This document shows, in pieces, positions 24,855 through 33,096 of a stretch of 64,000 nucleotides of DNA (positions are counted from its first letter, which is position 1; every line of letters begins with the position of its first letter). The position numbers were made by a program, and so were the translations under genes. Below the pieces are notes generated by a model. That model made no database searches. It worked only from the letters and a program-made list of their open reading frames with translations, and was not told where the DNA came from. The DNA comes from CADEDH01 sp965262175 (GTDB lineage Bacteria; Actinomycetota; Acidimicrobiia; Acidimicrobiales; SZUA-35): contig CBDHES010000002.1 in NCBI GenBank assembly GCA_965262175.1, positions 1,488,001-1,552,000 of the forward strand. The letters run 5' to 3'.

Positions 24855-25634
24855 ATGCGCTACATCATTCCGTCGTTTCTCGCCGGCGCGCTCCTGCTCG
24901 CTGCCGGCATCGCCGTTGGCCAGCTCGGGCTGGTGTCGTTCGGCGGTCCGTCGCTTCCCGAGTTCAACCAGGTCGAGGTGGCGGTGACCGTGCCCGACGA
25001 GGCCCGTATCGTCGGCGTCGAGTCCATCGCCCTCGACTGCCGGGCCCGGGTCCACGCCGAGGTCCCGGTCGAGGGGACCCGGGAGCACCGGCTGTTCGGG
25101 CAGACCTACCGGACCGACACGGTCACCCTGACCGCGGTCGGTGACGTCGACACCTGCGTCGACGGCAGCTCGGCGGTCCTGACCCGCCATCGGGACGGCA
25201 CGACCGAGGTGGTGATCGATGGGTCGTCGATCGTGTTCGTCCGGCCCCGGGTCGACGCGGTGGCGACCGCCGACTCGGTGAACGTCGATCAGGGCTTCGT
25301 CGGCGAGTTGACCGATGTCGTACCGTGGGTCGACGATGACCTCGGCCTCACCCCGCTGGCCTACGCCTACGCCCAGACCGTGATCGGGAGCAGCGAGTGC
25401 ATGCGGACCGCCTACACCGTCACCGAGGAGCTCCTGATCGAGGCCTACCGGGAGCAGTTCATCGAGCAGGGCGTCGACCCCGACACCCTGACGGTGCGGA
25501 TCGAGGGTGAGCCCGACTTCGACGACCCCGCCCCGGTGGAGCTGGAGGGTGTCCGGATGCAGGTCGGGTCGGGGGCGGTCACCTGTGTGGCCAGCGACGA
25601 TCTGGGCGGTGTGACCCGCCTGTCGGAGCTGTGA
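24855..25634 (+). CDS. Membrane-anchored protein of unknown function
   Basis: A 259-residue protein with one N-terminal hydrophobic helix (IIPSFLAGALLLAAGIAVG) and a large outer or periplasm-like domain. The domain opens with a run of strands (QVEVAVTVPDEARIVGVESIAL) and then alternates strands and helices. It contains four Cys residues outside the anchor, possibly as disulfides. EELLIEAYREQFIEQGVDPDTL looks like a helix-turn-strand element. I recognise no named family. The ATG is preferred to an upstream TTG because GGAGG lies eight bases before it. Its stop overlaps the ArfB-like gene (GTGA), so the two are translationally coupled. Confidence 0.6.
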   Translation: MRYIIPSFLAGALLLAAGIAVGQLGLVSFGGPSLPEFNQVEVAVTVPDEARIVGVESIALDCRARVHAEVPVEGTREHRLFGQTYRTDTVTLTAVGDVDTCVDGSSAVLTRHRDGTTEVVIDGSSIVFVRPRVDAVATADSVNVDQGFVGELTDVVPWVDDDLGLTPLAYAYAQTVIGSSECMRTAYTVTEELLIEAYREQFIEQGVDPDTLTVRIEGEPDFDDPAPVELEGVRMQVGSGAVTCVASDDLGGVTRLSEL

Positions 25635-26062
25635 GCCAACCCGCTGGCGACCTCGTGGTCGAGCTGGTCACCGGCGGCACGATCGTGATCCCGGCCGCCG
25701 AGCTGTCGTGGCGTTACTCCACGTCGGGCGGGCCGGGCGGTCAACACGCCAACACGTCCAACACCCGGGCCGAGGTGGTGTGGGAGGTGGCGGCGACGAC
25801 CGCCGTCGGCCCCGATCGCCGGGCCACCCTCGTCGGTGCTCTCGGCCCGACGGTGGCGGTGGCGGCCGACGACACCCGATCCCAGTCCCGGAACCGGGAA
25901 CTGGCCCGGGAGCGGCTGGCGGCCCGGATCGCCGAGGTGCTGCGGCCCCGCAAGGCTCGGCGGCCGTCCCGGCCAGGGCGGCGGGCCAACCAGCGCCGGC
26001 TCGATGCCAAGAAGCGGCGGTCCCGCGTCAAGCGGTTCCGCCAGGACCGCCACGACGACTGA
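25631..26062 (+). CDS. arfB: Peptidyl-tRNA hydrolase ArfB-like (RF-1 domain, ribosome rescue)
   Basis: A 143-residue protein starting at a GTG that overlaps the upstream stop. WRYSTSGGPGGQHANTSNT contains the GGQ tripeptide used by release factors to hydrolyse peptidyl-tRNA. The C-terminal tail is rich in Arg and Lys (KARRPSRPGRRANQRRLDAKKRRS), the part that in ArfB/YaeJ enters the empty mRNA channel of a stalled ribosome. No codon-recognition domain is present. The family is normally about 140 residues, so this is complete. Confidence 0.9.
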   Translation: MSQPAGDLVVELVTGGTIVIPAAELSWRYSTSGGPGGQHANTSNTRAEVVWEVAATTAVGPDRRATLVGALGPTVAVAADDTRSQSRNRELARERLAARIAEVLRPRKARRPSRPGRRANQRRLDAKKRRSRVKRFRQDRHDD

Positions 26063-26077
26063 TCGTCGGCGCCCCTC

Positions 26078-27904
26078 CTACCCGGCGGCGTCCTCGGCGT
26101 CGCCCGCCTCGCCGTCGACGTCGTCGTCGGGGGGTGGCGGGCTGTCGGGGTCGAAGATCCGATAGACCTGGTCGGCCTCGATCTGGATGCCGGCCGAGTC
26201 GGCCACCGGGTTGCCGGCGCAGTCCCGGGCCTCGACGACGACCGTGCCGACCGGGAGCTCGATCGTGACCTCCTCGCCGGTGGGGATGATCGCCCCCGGC
26301 GACAGCTCGTTGAGGCCGACCTGACCGGAGCGGTCGGGGTTGATCGACAGGCTGCACACATCGCCGGGCGTGGCGTTCTCCCAGGTCGTCTCGATGACCT
26401 CGACCGGTTCGGGGGTGAGGGCGATGCCCTCGGCGAAGATGAGTTGGCCGTCGAGGAAGAACCCGAGCTCGTAGACGCCCGGTTGGAGGCCGTCCTGGTG
26501 GTCGATGGCACACATCCAGAAGTTGCTACCGGCCTCGCCGAACTCCCACCGCTGGCCGACGAGGCTGTACTCCTCGATGACCTCGCCGTCCCGCCACCAC
26601 ATGCCGTCCCAGATGATCCCGTCGGGGATGCCGGCCCAATCGACGAACAGGCACAGCTCGGTGATGCCGGCGTCGGCGGTCCGGATGATCTGGGCCGGGC
26701 TGTTGTTGGCCTCGCCGGCGCTGAACCGGGGTCGGGACATGGCGACCGTCGAGGGGTCGACGGTGATGCGGGGCCCCTGGTCGGAGGCGGCCAGGCCGCG
26801 ACGGGCCTCGTTGACCAGCTCGATGGCGAGGTTGACGGGGCGGATCCCGTTGAGGAACCCGCCGATGGGCACGCAGGTGTCGAACTCGTCGATCCCGCCG
26901 TCGCCGTTGGTGTCGGCCACCGGTCGGCAGTCGATGGCGGGGCCGTCCTCGCTGGCTCCGGCCTTGGTCGGGATGCCGACGAGGTGGCCGAGCTCGTCGA
27001 CCGCGGCGCCGCCGCTGTTGCCTCCGGCCAGGGTGGCGTCGGTCTTGATGAGCGCCCGGTCGCCCAGCCCCGCCTGGGCGGTGAACCCGCTCACGGCGCC
27101 GTTGGTGAACGTGATCGTGTCGCCCCCGATCTCGGGGTAGCCGAGGATCCGCAGGTCGTCGCCGATGGACAGCTGGTCGCTGTCACCGAGGGTCAGGGCG
27201 GGGAAGACGGCGGGGACGGGGGCATCGGGGTCGAACCCGGCGACGACCCGGAGGACCGCCAGGTCGAGCTCGGCATCGAGGACCGCCACCTCGGCCCGGT
27301 AGAGCAGGTCGGGCGGGCGACCGGCGTCCGACGTGACGGCGATCCCCAGGGATGCGAAGTCACACACCGAGTCGGCGGTGACGACGTGGGCGTTGGTCAG
27401 GATGAGCCCGTCGATCGACACGAACGTGCCGGAGCCGGCGCAGACCGGCTCGCCGTCTTCGTCGAGACCGAGGATCTGGACGGTGGCCTGGGCCAGGTCG
27501 TCGACGGTGGGGAGGGTCTCGGGGCCGCCCGACACGCCGAAGGCCGACGTGTCCCCGTCGTCGGCCGTGCGGACCCGGGCCACCACCAGCACCCCGGCCA
27601 CCAGTAGCACCACGACCGAGGCGACGGCGATCGCCGTCGACCAGCTGATCCCGTCGAGGGGGCCGGCCGGGCGATCCGACCGGCGGCGCCAGTCGTCGGT
27701 GTAGTGGGAGGCCGAGGTGGTCGGACGGCCGTGGAGCTCGGCCGGGATGTCGGGTGGTGGGGCGATGGCCGGCACCGGACCGGTGGGCTCCCCGCCGGCG
27801 CCGAGAATCGGCCCCTGGGCGGGGCCGTCGGGTGACGGCGCCCACGTCCGGTGCTGTCCGGTCGTCGCCGGGACGCCGTCGGGCCTCGGTCGGTCGTCGG
27901 TCAA
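26078..27904 (-). CDS. Membrane-anchored S1C trypsin-like serine protease
   Basis: A 608-residue protein. Residues 1-85 are a Pro/Gly-rich cytoplasmic part, followed by one membrane helix (ISWSTAIAVASVVVLLVAG). The protease domain carries the triad His in LILTNAHVV, Asp in AELDLAVLRV and Ser in LAGGNSGGAAV. There is an insert with a calcium-like loop DTNGDGGIDEFD. After the protease come about 220 residues of beta-rich sequence containing GITELCLFVDWAGIPDG and GVYELGFFLDGQLIF, and a Cys-containing end. No PDZ domain is recognisable, which differs from DegP-type enzymes. It should act on the outer face of the membrane. It converges with the ArfB-like gene, 15 bases apart. Confidence 0.85.
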   Translation of the reverse strand: MTDDRPRPDGVPATTGQHRTWAPSPDGPAQGPILGAGGEPTGPVPAIAPPPDIPAELHGRPTTSASHYTDDWRRRSDRPAGPLDGISWSTAIAVASVVVLLVAGVLVVARVRTADDGDTSAFGVSGGPETLPTVDDLAQATVQILGLDEDGEPVCAGSGTFVSIDGLILTNAHVVTADSVCDFASLGIAVTSDAGRPPDLLYRAEVAVLDAELDLAVLRVVAGFDPDAPVPAVFPALTLGDSDQLSIGDDLRILGYPEIGGDTITFTNGAVSGFTAQAGLGDRALIKTDATLAGGNSGGAAVDELGHLVGIPTKAGASEDGPAIDCRPVADTNGDGGIDEFDTCVPIGGFLNGIRPVNLAIELVNEARRGLAASDQGPRITVDPSTVAMSRPRFSAGEANNSPAQIIRTADAGITELCLFVDWAGIPDGIIWDGMWWRDGEVIEEYSLVGQRWEFGEAGSNFWMCAIDHQDGLQPGVYELGFFLDGQLIFAEGIALTPEPVEVIETTWENATPGDVCSLSINPDRSGQVGLNELSPGAIIPTGEEVTIELPVGTVVVEARDCAGNPVADSAGIQIEADQVYRIFDPDSPPPPDDDVDGEAGDAEDAAG

Positions 27905-27920
27905 GGGCGAGCCCCCAGGG

Positions 27921-28841
27921 TCATGACCGTTCCAGAGTACCGGCCACCTTCAGGGCCCGAGGCATCGCTGCGAGCGTGACCGGACCGCCGGGAGCGACCC
28001 CGAGCGGCTCACCGTCGGCCCACAACCGGGCCGGTGTCGTGACCGTGACCGAGGCTCCCCGATAGCAGGTGACCGACCGGTGCCCGACGTGGCGGCCGTC
28101 GAACACCATGGGCAGGACCCGGGCCAGTTCGAATCGGGAGGTCGGGCCGACGACGGTCACGTCGAGGAGTCCGTCGGTCGGGTCGGCGTCGGGGCAGATG
28201 GCCATCCCGCCGCCGAAGAACCGGGTGTTGGCCACGGCGAACAGGCTGGACTCCAGCTCGTGGGTGGTGCCGTCGACCGTGAGCTCGAGCGGGACGGGGC
28301 GGAGCCGGGGGAGCTCGAGGAGGGTGGCGATCGTGTACTTCTGCTGGCCCCGGGGGAACCGGAGGCCGTTGGCCCGCTCGTTGACCCGGCCCGAGAACCC
28401 GCCGGTGACCACCGACGCGGCGTACCCGTCGGGCTCGCCCGGCCCCGCCGAGGGGCTCGGGCCGGCGGTGACGGCGATGGCGTCGAGGGGGGTGGTCGGT
28501 CGGAGGGCGGCGTCGACGGCGGCGGCGACGTCGGTCGGGAGGTCGAGGGCCCGGGCGAAGTCGTTGCCGGTGCCGACGGGGACGATCCCGATGTCGAGGC
28601 CGGACCCGACCAGGGCCGGCAGCGCGTGATGGAGGAGGCCGTCGCCCCCGGCCAGGAGCAGCCTTGTGGCGGATTCTCGGCAGACCTCACGGACGGCGCC
28701 GGGGATCATGTCGATGCCGGAAGGACGGACATCGACCGCCTCGTGGCCACCAGCGTCCAGCACCGCCCGTATGGCGGCGTCGGCCCTGGTCCGGCGTTTC
28801 GTGGCAACGGAAGGATTCAGCAGCAGCGAGATGGTGCTCAT
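27921..28841 (-). CDS. Diacylglycerol/sphingosine kinase-family lipid kinase (YegS-like)
   Basis: A 306-residue protein starting MSTISLLLNPSV. The nucleotide-binding motif appears as LAGGDGLLHHALPALV (the GGDGT position is GGDGL). IVPVGTGNDFARALDL is the second glycine-rich segment. FFGGGMAICPDADPTDGLLDV is the metal-binding and C-terminal block typical of YegS/DgkB. It phosphorylates a lipid alcohol at the membrane, most often diacylglycerol, recycling it to phosphatidic acid. The Thr-to-Leu change in GGDGT is an oddity. A longer frame upstream runs into the sigma-factor region and has no family match, so the ATG at 28841 is used. Confidence 0.87.
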   Translation of the reverse strand: MSTISLLLNPSVATKRRTRADAAIRAVLDAGGHEAVDVRPSGIDMIPGAVREVCRESATRLLLAGGDGLLHHALPALVGSGLDIGIVPVGTGNDFARALDLPTDVAAAVDAALRPTTPLDAIAVTAGPSPSAGPGEPDGYAASVVTGGFSGRVNERANGLRFPRGQQKYTIATLLELPRLRPVPLELTVDGTTHELESSLFAVANTRFFGGGMAICPDADPTDGLLDVTVVGPTSRFELARVLPMVFDGRHVGHRSVTCYRGASVTVTTPARLWADGEPLGVAPGGPVTLAAMPRALKVAGTLERS

Positions 28842-29017
28842 CGGAAGGCTAAACGCTACCGGGCGGGGCGCTCCCCCACCGGCCGATGGGGTCCGGCCCC
28901 TATTTACCGTCCCCGCCTCTCGTCGAATGATGACCCCATACCTCGACCGGTCGGCGGGGGGCCGTAGCCCCGCTCGAACCGGTACTCGCTCCGCAGCCGT
29001 GCAGATCAGGCCCCACC

Positions 29018-29617
29018 ATGACGCTCCTCGAGATCCCCCCAACCGAGACCGACACCCTCCCCGAGGCCGCCCGGCCGCAGCCTCGGACCCACCGACCCGC
29101 CCCGCGCCCCGCCCCCGCCGCCGCCGCCGACCACCGGTGTAGCCGCCCGCCGACCCCCCGCTGCGTGCCGGACCGCTCGTTCGACGAGCTGTACCAGGAC
29201 AAGTACGACGACATGGTCCGCCTCGCCCGGTACCTGGTCGACCACCAGACGGTGGCCGAGGACGTGGTGCAGGACTCGTTCCGCCAGCTGTGGCAGCGGT
29301 GGGACTCGATCAGCACGCCGGCCAGCTACCTCCGGACGTCGGTGGTCAACGGCTGCCACAACGAGCTGCGACGCCGCCGGGTCCGGCGTGACGCCTGGCA
29401 CATGCTGATCGACCGGCCCGACGGCGATTCCCACTACCTGGCCGACGCCCTGGCCGACATCGCCCCCCGACGGCGGACGGCGCTCGTCCTCAAGTACTAC
29501 GGGGGCCGGACCACCACCGAGATCGCCGAGGCGATGGGGGTGCCGCCGGGGACGGCCAAGAGCCTGATCCACCGGGGCCTCGCCGACCTCCGAGGCGCCC
29601 TCAACCTGGCCACCTGA
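29018..29617 (+). CDS. ECF-type RNA polymerase sigma factor
   Basis: A 199-residue protein. After a Pro/Arg/Ala-rich, probably unstructured 50 residues comes region 2: FDELYQDKYDDMVRLARYLV and VAEDVVQDSFRQLWQRW, the latter recognising the -10 element. TPASYLRTSVVNGCHNELRRRR follows. Region 4 is RRRTALVLKYYGGRTTTEIAEAMGVPPGTAKSLIHRGLADLR, split here between the strand-like start and the recognition helix. No anti-sigma gene adjoins it; the next gene downstream is a convergent chemoreceptor. The true start could lie further in, as the first 50 residues are not part of the fold. Confidence 0.88.
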   Translation: MTLLEIPPTETDTLPEAARPQPRTHRPAPRPAPAAAADHRCSRPPTPRCVPDRSFDELYQDKYDDMVRLARYLVDHQTVAEDVVQDSFRQLWQRWDSISTPASYLRTSVVNGCHNELRRRRVRRDAWHMLIDRPDGDSHYLADALADIAPRRRTALVLKYYGGRTTTEIAEAMGVPPGTAKSLIHRGLADLRGALNLAT

Positions 29618-29691
29618 GGCCGGGTTGAGGCCGGCCACGGCTTCTGGTCGGCGCCGAGGCGCCGGTGCCGGAGGCGATCCGGCCGCGGCGG

Positions 29692-30675
29692 CTAGTGGTC
29701 GGCGCGGATGGCGTGGGCGGCGGCGCTGCCGATGCTCTCGGCGAGGGAGGCCGACGTGGCCTGCTGTTGTTCGACGGCGCCGGCGATCGACGTCTGGTAG
29801 TGGCTGATCTCCGACATCTGGTGGCCCATTCGCTCCAGCTCGGCCCGGAGGTGGCTGACCGACTCGCCGTTGGCGCTCAGCTGGGCGCCGATGTCGGCGG
29901 TGACCTTCCCGGTCTGGCTGGCCAGATCCTTCACCTCGCCGGCCACCACGGCGAAGCCCCGTCCGGCCTCGCCGGCTCGGGCCGCCTCGATCGTGGCGTT
30001 GAGGGCGAGCAGCTTGGTCTGGTCGGCGACGGCGTCGATGGCGGCGATGGCGTGGTCGATCGCCGCCCGCCGATCGTCGATGGCTGCGGCGGCGGCCGAG
30101 ATCGAGGTGGTGTCGTGTTCGGCCTGGTCGGCCAGGTTGGCGGCCTCGGCGGCGTTGCCGGAGATCTCGACGATCGAGTGGTTGAGCTCCTCGATCGAGC
30201 GGGCTGCGGTCTCCAGCTGCTCCTGGAGGCGGGCCGAGCGGGCCTTCTCCCGCTCCAGCTCGGAGATGTCGTCGAAGGTGACGAGGTAGCCGACGGCGTG
30301 GCCGGCCGGGCTCCGGAGGTGGTTGATCGTCGTCTTGAGGGTGACGGTGCCGAAGCCGAAGGTGGCCGAGTGGGGCAGGGAGAAGCCGTCCTGCTCGGCC
30401 AGGATCCGCTCGACCCGCTCGGGGTCACGGTGGAAGCGGTGGATCGTGCCGTCCATCAGGTCGTCGCATCCGACGCCGAACACCTCGACCATCTGGGGTT
30501 CGATGGCCCGGAGGGCCTCGCCGGCCTCTTCGTTGTACCAGCGGAGGTTGAAGTCGAAGTCGGCCACCAGGATGCGGCACGACACGCTGTCGAGGATGGC
30601 CCGCATCAGGTCGAGGGTCGCGTCGAACTCGGTGGTGTCCCCCGCCCCCGACCTGCGCCTCAGCCCAGCCAACAT
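29692..30675 (-). CDS. Soluble methyl-accepting chemotaxis-type signalling protein with PAS domain
   Basis: A 327-residue protein with no membrane helix. Residues about 10-130 form a PAS domain (LDSVSCRILVADFDFNLRWYN, then HLRSPAGHAVGYLVTFDDI). A coiled coil follows. The receptor signalling tip is DQTKLLALNATIEAARAGEAGRGFAVVAGEVKDLA, shown by KLLALNATIEAARAGE. That tip binds CheA and CheW. The receptor is short and would sense something in the cytoplasm, perhaps redox or a ligand in the PAS pocket. No che genes are in the window. The start chosen has GAGGAG just upstream; the gene diverges from the frameshifted locus. Confidence 0.88.
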   Translation of the reverse strand: MLAGLRRRSGAGDTTEFDATLDLMRAILDSVSCRILVADFDFNLRWYNEEAGEALRAIEPQMVEVFGVGCDDLMDGTIHRFHRDPERVERILAEQDGFSLPHSATFGFGTVTLKTTINHLRSPAGHAVGYLVTFDDISELEREKARSARLQEQLETAARSIEELNHSIVEISGNAAEAANLADQAEHDTTSISAAAAAIDDRRAAIDHAIAAIDAVADQTKLLALNATIEAARAGEAGRGFAVVAGEVKDLASQTGKVTADIGAQLSANGESVSHLRAELERMGHQMSEISHYQTSIAGAVEQQQATSASLAESIGSAAAHAIRADH

Positions 30676-30736
30676 CGTTGTGCTCCTCGCTGCGGCGCGG
30701 TGCCGCCACGAAGTTCGTCGGTCGCAGCGCACGCCG

Positions 30737-30750
30737 TGTGAGCGTTCACA
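30737..30750. promoter_or_regulatory. Perfect inverted repeat TGTGA-N4-TCACA in a divergent gap
   Basis: TGTGAGCGTTCACA reads as two 5-bp half-sites with a four-base centre, located between the divergent chemoreceptor gene and the frameshifted gene. CRP/FNR-family regulators use TGTGA half-sites, but normally with six bases between them, so the regulator is uncertain. Confidence 0.4.
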
Positions 30751-30809
30751 TCGGCGAACCATCAGGGCCGCTCGGCCGTAGGGACCCCTGAGACGAGAAG
30801 GGAGTGGCT

Positions 30810-31995
30810 GTGTCGTCGATCACGACAACCAGACCGGCCGGCACCGGTGCGACCCTGCGGCCGAGCATCGACATCGCCCACCAGGTGGGGACCCCTTGCG
30901 AGCGACGCATCCCCGATGCGCTCGACTACGTACGGCTGTTCCAACGGCAGCGGCTCCGGGCCGTCGCCGCCACGAGCCTGCTGCTGACCCAGGACCCGGT
31001 CGACTCGTTGCAGCAGCTCGAGGACGCAGGTGTGGGGGTCGTGCGCGCCGGACGCCTGGCGAGGCGGGCGCAGAAGGTGCAGGCCGAACGACCCGAGTGG
31101 CGGCAGGAGCCCGGCGAGGTGGTCGATGCCCTGGTCGGCGGCCTCGAGGAGCTTCACGGCCGGGTCGGTCGAGCGATCGCCTCGTCCCGTCGCCACCTCC
31201 TGCTCGCGCTCTGGCGGGCGACATCACCGTTGCGGCTCCTGGGGGCTCGGACCGGGGCCGAGGGGGCTCGGATGTGGGCCTGCGGGATCGGTTCCAACCA
31301 GGCCGGCGCCGCTCCGGCCCTGACCGATGTGGTCGCTGCGACCATCGGTGACCGGCACGACAACGGCCGGATGATCCGGGTCGGACGGCGCATGTCCATC
31401 GCCGCCCAGATCGGCGGACGAGGCATTGGTGGACGAGGCATCGGCGGACCGGGCCGCGACGGGCTGGCGCTCGGCCGGCCGGGCCTCGACGGGCCAGAGC
31501 CCGACGATCCCGGGGTGGCGGCCGAGGATGTCGCGACGATGCTCGACGGCGCGCTGACGCTGCTCGGAGGGCTCGCCACCGGGGCCACGATCAGCCCCCG
31601 AGTGGCCGTCGCGGCCGGCGCGGTCTGGCACCTCGACGGCATGGCCCCGCTCGGTCAACGAGCCCGGAAGCTGGACCGGCGCACCGCCGAGGCGCACCTG
31701 TTGGCGTCGCACGGGGCGGAGGTCGCCTGGCTCCTGCTCACCGGCCGGGGTTGCCGACGAGGGTGGCGTCGACGGCGACCGGCGGGCCGTGCTGCTCGGC
31801 GACGGCACGGTCGCCCTGCTCGATGGAGCGAGCGCCCCGTGCACCTCGCTCGCCGACCGGCCCGAGCTGCGCTCGTTCGCTGCCCTGGACCTCCCCGAGG
31901 ATCGGATCCTCTACCGGGTTCGAGGCGTCGGTGTCCGGGCCGACGATCTCTCGCCCTGCGGCGGACCGTTCGGTGGCCGTCCCGATCCCCGATGA
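30810..31995 (+). pseudogene. Gene of unknown function interrupted by a +1 frameshift
   Basis: From the GTG at 30810 (AAGGGAG five bases upstream) an open frame of coding-like codons runs to about 31745, ending HGAEVAWLLLTG. From there the same frame turns Arg/Pro-rich, while the next frame gives sensible sequence: VADEGGVDGDRRAVLLGDG and on to a stop at 31993-31995. That stop overlaps the ATG of the next gene (ATGA), which strongly supports the second frame as the true ending. The switch lies at a four-G run (31747-31750). Deleting one G would restore a protein of about 395 residues. It has a Gly-rich repeat (GIGGRGIGGPG) and no domain I recognise. Either a real mutation, a sequencing error or programmed slippage. 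Confidence 0.6.
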
Positions 31996-32825
31996 CGGCA
32001 CGCGAGATTGGAGACCGGTTGCGATCCGAACCACATGCGCTCGACGGCACCTGCCCCCACGCTGGTGACGGTGTCGACGTCGTCTACTTCAACATTCACT
32101 CGGCGTGGGGCGAGGAGCTGAGATACTCGATCCGGAGCCTCGAGGAGAACTTCACCGAGCTCGGCCGGGTCCACATCGTGGGTGACGTGCCGCCCTACAT
32201 CGACGAGCGCACCGTCGTCCACTGGCGACAGACCCGGTTCTGGGCACCGCAGCTCCTGTTCACGTCGGCGGCGATCCGCCGCTTCAACGACGAGTTCGCC
32301 AAGGAGGTGTGTTGCTACGTGTTCGCAGAGGACGACCACTACCTCCTCGAACCGACCGGGATCGGCGACCTCGGTCCCCAGTCGCTTGGCGACCTCCGCG
32401 ACATCACGTCTCGTGGGGCGAGGCCGTGGCAGCAGATGTTGTGGCGGACGTTCGACCTGCTGGCGTTCCAGGGCCTGCCAACGGTCAACTACGAGTCACA
32501 CACCCCGTTCCTGTTGAACGCCGCCTCGTACGGGCGGGTCGCCCACCGGTTCGCCGGCGTCGAGGAGTTGGCGCGACACAGCTACCACGGGATCTGCGGG
32601 CGGACCATGTACTTCAACAGCGCCGGGTGGACGGGCCCGATGCCCCTGGCCAAGGAGAACGTCGTCGGGCTGCACGACCCGTCGCACGCCGAGTCGGTCG
32701 AGCAGCTGGTGGCCAAGACCGACGGTAAGCGGTTCCTGTTCCACGACGACGCCGGGCTGACCCCGGCGACCAAGCGCTTCCTCGCCCAACGGTTCACGAC
32801 CCCATCACGCTTCGAGATCCGCTAG
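31992..32825 (+). CDS. Stealth-like glycosyl/sugar-phosphate transferase family protein
   Basis: A 277-residue protein. VDVVYFNIHSAWGEELRYSIRSLEENF followed by GRVHIVGDVPPYI resembles the first conserved block of Stealth-type proteins (DvVYTWVDG...NELRYSLRSIEKn...iyIVtd), with the substitution of the DG pair. AEDDHYLLEPT looks like the acidic Dxx-type metal or nucleotide-sugar site. The remaining segments (HTPFLLNAASYGRVAHRF) match the same general fold. Stealth enzymes transfer hexose-1-phosphate in surface polysaccharide synthesis. Compact relatives also occur in phages. It is translationally coupled to the frameshifted gene upstream, and a tRNA gene follows 72 bases after its stop. Confidence 0.5.
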   Translation: MTAREIGDRLRSEPHALDGTCPHAGDGVDVVYFNIHSAWGEELRYSIRSLEENFTELGRVHIVGDVPPYIDERTVVHWRQTRFWAPQLLFTSAAIRRFNDEFAKEVCCYVFAEDDHYLLEPTGIGDLGPQSLGDLRDITSRGARPWQQMLWRTFDLLAFQGLPTVNYESHTPFLLNAASYGRVAHRFAGVEELARHSYHGICGRTMYFNSAGWTGPMPLAKENVVGLHDPSHAESVEQLVAKTDGKRFLFHDDAGLTPATKRFLAQRFTTPSRFEIR

Positions 32826-32897
32826 CCCGGGTGGCCCCGGGCCCCGCGGAACGCGCCGGCCCACCCCCGACCCCGCCGATACGCTGGACCCTGCCCA

Positions 32898-32970
32898 GCC
32901 CTCGTAGCTCAGTGGATAGAGCGTCGGTTTCCTAAACCGTGCGTCGCAAGTTCGATTCTTGCCGGGGGCG
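32898..32970 (+). tRNA. tRNA-Arg, anticodon CCT
   Basis: The acceptor stem is GCCCTCG with CGGGGGC (one T-G pair) and discriminator G. The D arm is GCTC-AGTGGATA-GAGC. The anticodon loop TTCCTAA gives anticodon CCT, reading AGG. The T arm is GCAAG-TTCGATT-CTTGC. There is a T-T mismatch at the outer pair of the anticodon stem. The CCA end is not encoded. AGG is rare in neighbouring genes. Confidence 0.93.
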
Positions 32971-33058
32971 CCCTTGTCACCCGCCTTCAAAAGTGGCTGG
33001 TCAGGAGCCCGCCACCGTGGCGCCTTCCTCTACCTTGGCAACAGCGCGCCACCGACTT

Positions 33059-33072
33059 CCGCATCGATGCGG
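33059..33072. repeat. 14-bp perfect palindrome downstream of the tRNA gene
   Basis: CCGCATCGATGCGG lies in the 126-base gap between tRNA-Arg and the end of the MMPL transporter gene. It might be a protein site or part of a terminator. I see no repeat of the tRNA 3' end nearby that would mark an integration site. Confidence 0.4.
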
Positions 33073-33096
33073 TGGCCGAGCCGTGGCCCCGTCGGC

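Noticed and set aside
30762..31196. Minus-strand ORF opposite the frameshifted gene
   Set aside because: Weak codon pattern and no family. The plus strand has better third-position GC and an operon-like overlap with the next gene.
32805..32990. Minus-strand ORF of 61 residues across the tRNA gene
   Set aside because: It is the antisense translation of tRNA-Arg (NRTCDARFRKPTLYPLSYEG is a familiar artefact).
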